A program made the position numbers and the translations under genes. DNA of 64,000 nt from Planctomycetota bacterium (GTDB lineage: Bacteria; Planctomycetota; JACOTG01). Below, one piece after another: positions 62,780 to 64,000 of this stretch (position 1 is the stretch's first letter; every line of letters starts with the position of its first letter). The stretch is from assembly GCA_016178505.1 (NCBI GenBank), contig JACOTG010000307.1, positions 1 through 64,000 on the forward strand, given 5' to 3'. A model generated the notes under the pieces. That model did not search any database. It was not told the origin of the DNA and saw only the letters and a list, made by a program, of their open reading frames with translations.

Positions 62780-64000
62780 GTGACTTCACATTCGCACGAG
62801 GCTCGGGTTCTGCGAGGGAACGAGGTTCTCTCTCTCGACGATCCCGACGGCGTCTGGGTCGTCGAGAGCGGGCGCGTCGCCCTCTTCGCCCTGTTTCGTC
62901 GCGAAGGCTCGGAGCACGGACCCCGCCGATTCCTGTTCAGCAGCGGGCCCGGCGAGGCACTCCTCGGTTTCCCACGCGGAGGCGATCGAAAGCAGCCCGC
63001 CATCATCGCCGTTGCCCTGGAAGAGGCTCGGATTCGAAGGCTCCCGCGGAGTTCCTCCGAAGGTCCGGACGGAGCGGCGCGAACGCCGGCAGAGCTGACC
63101 GAGTGCTGGGTGGCGAAGTGGACGGCATGCGTCGCGATCATCGGTAACGTGCGTCCGCCACCGGGCGGCGCGCTCATCGAGTTCCACTCCGCGGTGTTGG
63201 ATCGACTCAGGGAATTCGACGCTCGAACCACCGACGAGGACGGAGCGCGCCTTCGAGAGCGCGAACGGAGGTTCGGCGAAGTCGTTCAGCAAGCGATCGA
63301 TGGGCTCACCTCGGTTCTCGGCCCACGCGGGGACGTCACGCACCGAGGCTCGGATCTCTTCGTGGCGGCGTCCACCGTCGGGCATGCGCTCGGGATCACG
63401 ATGCGACGCCCGGCGGCGTGGGAGGAGACGCGCGCTCTCTCGGATCCCGTCGAGACGATCGCCCGCGCGTCGCACGTCCGAACTCGAAAAGTGAACCTCG
63501 ACGGGAAGTGGTGGAATCAGGACTGCGGACCGCTCCTCGGGTTCGCCGGTGCAGAGCGCCGGCCGGTTGCCCTGCTTCCGAATCCCGCCGGCGGCTACGT
63601 CGTGTTCGATCCGTCGAATCGCAGTCGGGTCCGCGCGGACGCGATGGTCGCGTCTTCGATTCAATCTCAGGCGTATGCCTTCTATCGGCCATTGCCCGAA
63701 AACGCGACCCGCGCCCCCGATCTCATCCGCTTTGCCCTGCGCGGCCGCGGTAGAGATCTCCTTGTCGTTCTCGCCACGGCATGCGGAGCGACGCTGCTCG
63801 GGATGTTCACACCGCTGGCAACCGCGTTGCTCGTCGACCACGCGCTTCCCGACTCCGATCTCGGCCTCCTGACTCAGATAGGGCTCGGGTTGCTTGCTGC
63901 CGCGTTCGGAATCGCCGTCTTTCGTTGGTCGCAAGGAATCGCCATGCTGCGACTCGAAACCGGAGCCGATTCGGTCACGCAGTCGGCGGTGTGGGATCGC
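62780..64000 (+). CDS. NHLM-type partner ABC transporter (partial, runs off window)
   Basis: 407 codons from a GTG at 62780 to the window edge. An N-terminal cNMP-like barrel begins WVVESGRVALFAL and continues through LLGFPRGG. A central domain (WWNQDCGPLLGFAG; GGYVVFDPSNRSRV) and the first membrane segments (DLLVVLATACGATLLGMFTP; LGLLAAAFGIAVFRWSQG) follow. This is the layout of the second NHLM ABC protein (TIGR03797 type), which lacks the C39 peptidase; the nucleotide-binding domain must lie outside the window. It starts 22 bases after the C39 transporter. Confidence 0.85.
   Translation, partial: MTSHSHEARVLRGNEVLSLDDPDGVWVVESGRVALFALFRREGSEHGPRRFLFSSGPGEALLGFPRGGDRKQPAIIAVALEEARIRRLPRSSSEGPDGAARTPAELTECWVAKWTACVAIIGNVRPPPGGALIEFHSAVLDRLREFDARTTDEDGARLRERERRFGEVVQQAIDGLTSVLGPRGDVTHRGSDLFVAASTVGHALGITMRRPAAWEETRALSDPVETIARASHVRTRKVNLDGKWWNQDCGPLLGFAGAERRPVALLPNPAGGYVVFDPSNRSRVRADAMVASSIQSQAYAFYRPLPENATRAPDLIRFALRGRGRDLLVVLATACGATLLGMFTPLATALLVDHALPDSDLGLLTQIGLGLLAAAFGIAVFRWSQGIAMLRLETGADSVTQSAVWDR

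Overview
This is a 64 kb stretch of very GC-rich bacterial chromosome, coding-dense on both strands. No rRNA, tRNA, CRISPR array, insertion sequence or phage gene was seen. The gene style points to a Planctomycetota-like or other deep-branching high-GC lineage, but this is only an inference and no marker gene settles it. The supporting features are ECF sigma/anti-sigma pairs, strings of carboxypeptidase-regulatory-like domains, prepilins with an H-X9-DG motif, dockerin-like Asp-rich loops, a sulfatase-fold enzyme fused to TPRs, and an NHLM-type peptide exporter.

Layout. 1-451: 5' part of a radical SAM gene running off the left edge. 522-5258 (minus): ECF sigma factor, zinc-finger anti-sigma/carboxypeptidase-like fusion, and a second carboxypeptidase-like protein. 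5618-11240 (plus): FAD oxidase, leucyl aminopeptidase, a stand-alone DsbD-N protein and DsbD. 11448-16250 (plus): secreted glycoside hydrolase, methyltransferase-like protein, a hydrolase remnant and a DedA protein. 16178-20002 (minus): second ECF sigma/anti-sigma operon with HEAT repeats and a secreted duplicated protein. 20088-27129 (plus): lipoprotein, membrane protein, sulfatase-fold/TPR lipoprotein, dnaK and dnaJ. 27130-28087: no gene, but a strong promoter and a structured leader for a 614-residue secreted protein at 28088-29932.

30022-52311 (minus) is a long type II secretion / type IV pilus-like locus. It begins with a separate prepilin. A tightly coupled run of 15 genes follows: ABC ATPase, ABC permease, TPR protein, PilZ, secretin, a PilM-PilN fusion, PilO-like, PilP/GspC-like, a second ABC permease, a giant GspK-like protein of 1849 residues, two prepilins, two GspE ATPases and GspF. 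Most junctions are ATGA or GTGA overlaps. The locus converges on the secreted-protein gene at a shared terminator.

52810-57662 (minus) holds a 1087-residue anchored protein of carboxypeptidase-like repeats and a GAF-class III nucleotide cyclase. 58041-64000 (plus) is the most distinctive block. A 48-residue peptide with a double-glycine-type leader, carrying its own terminator, is followed by a cyclic-nucleotide-binding-domain protein, an NHLM-type HlyD adaptor, a C39-peptidase ABC transporter and the start of the NHLM partner ABC transporter. This looks like a peptide maturation/export system, possibly under cyclic-nucleotide control, with any modification enzymes lying beyond the right edge.
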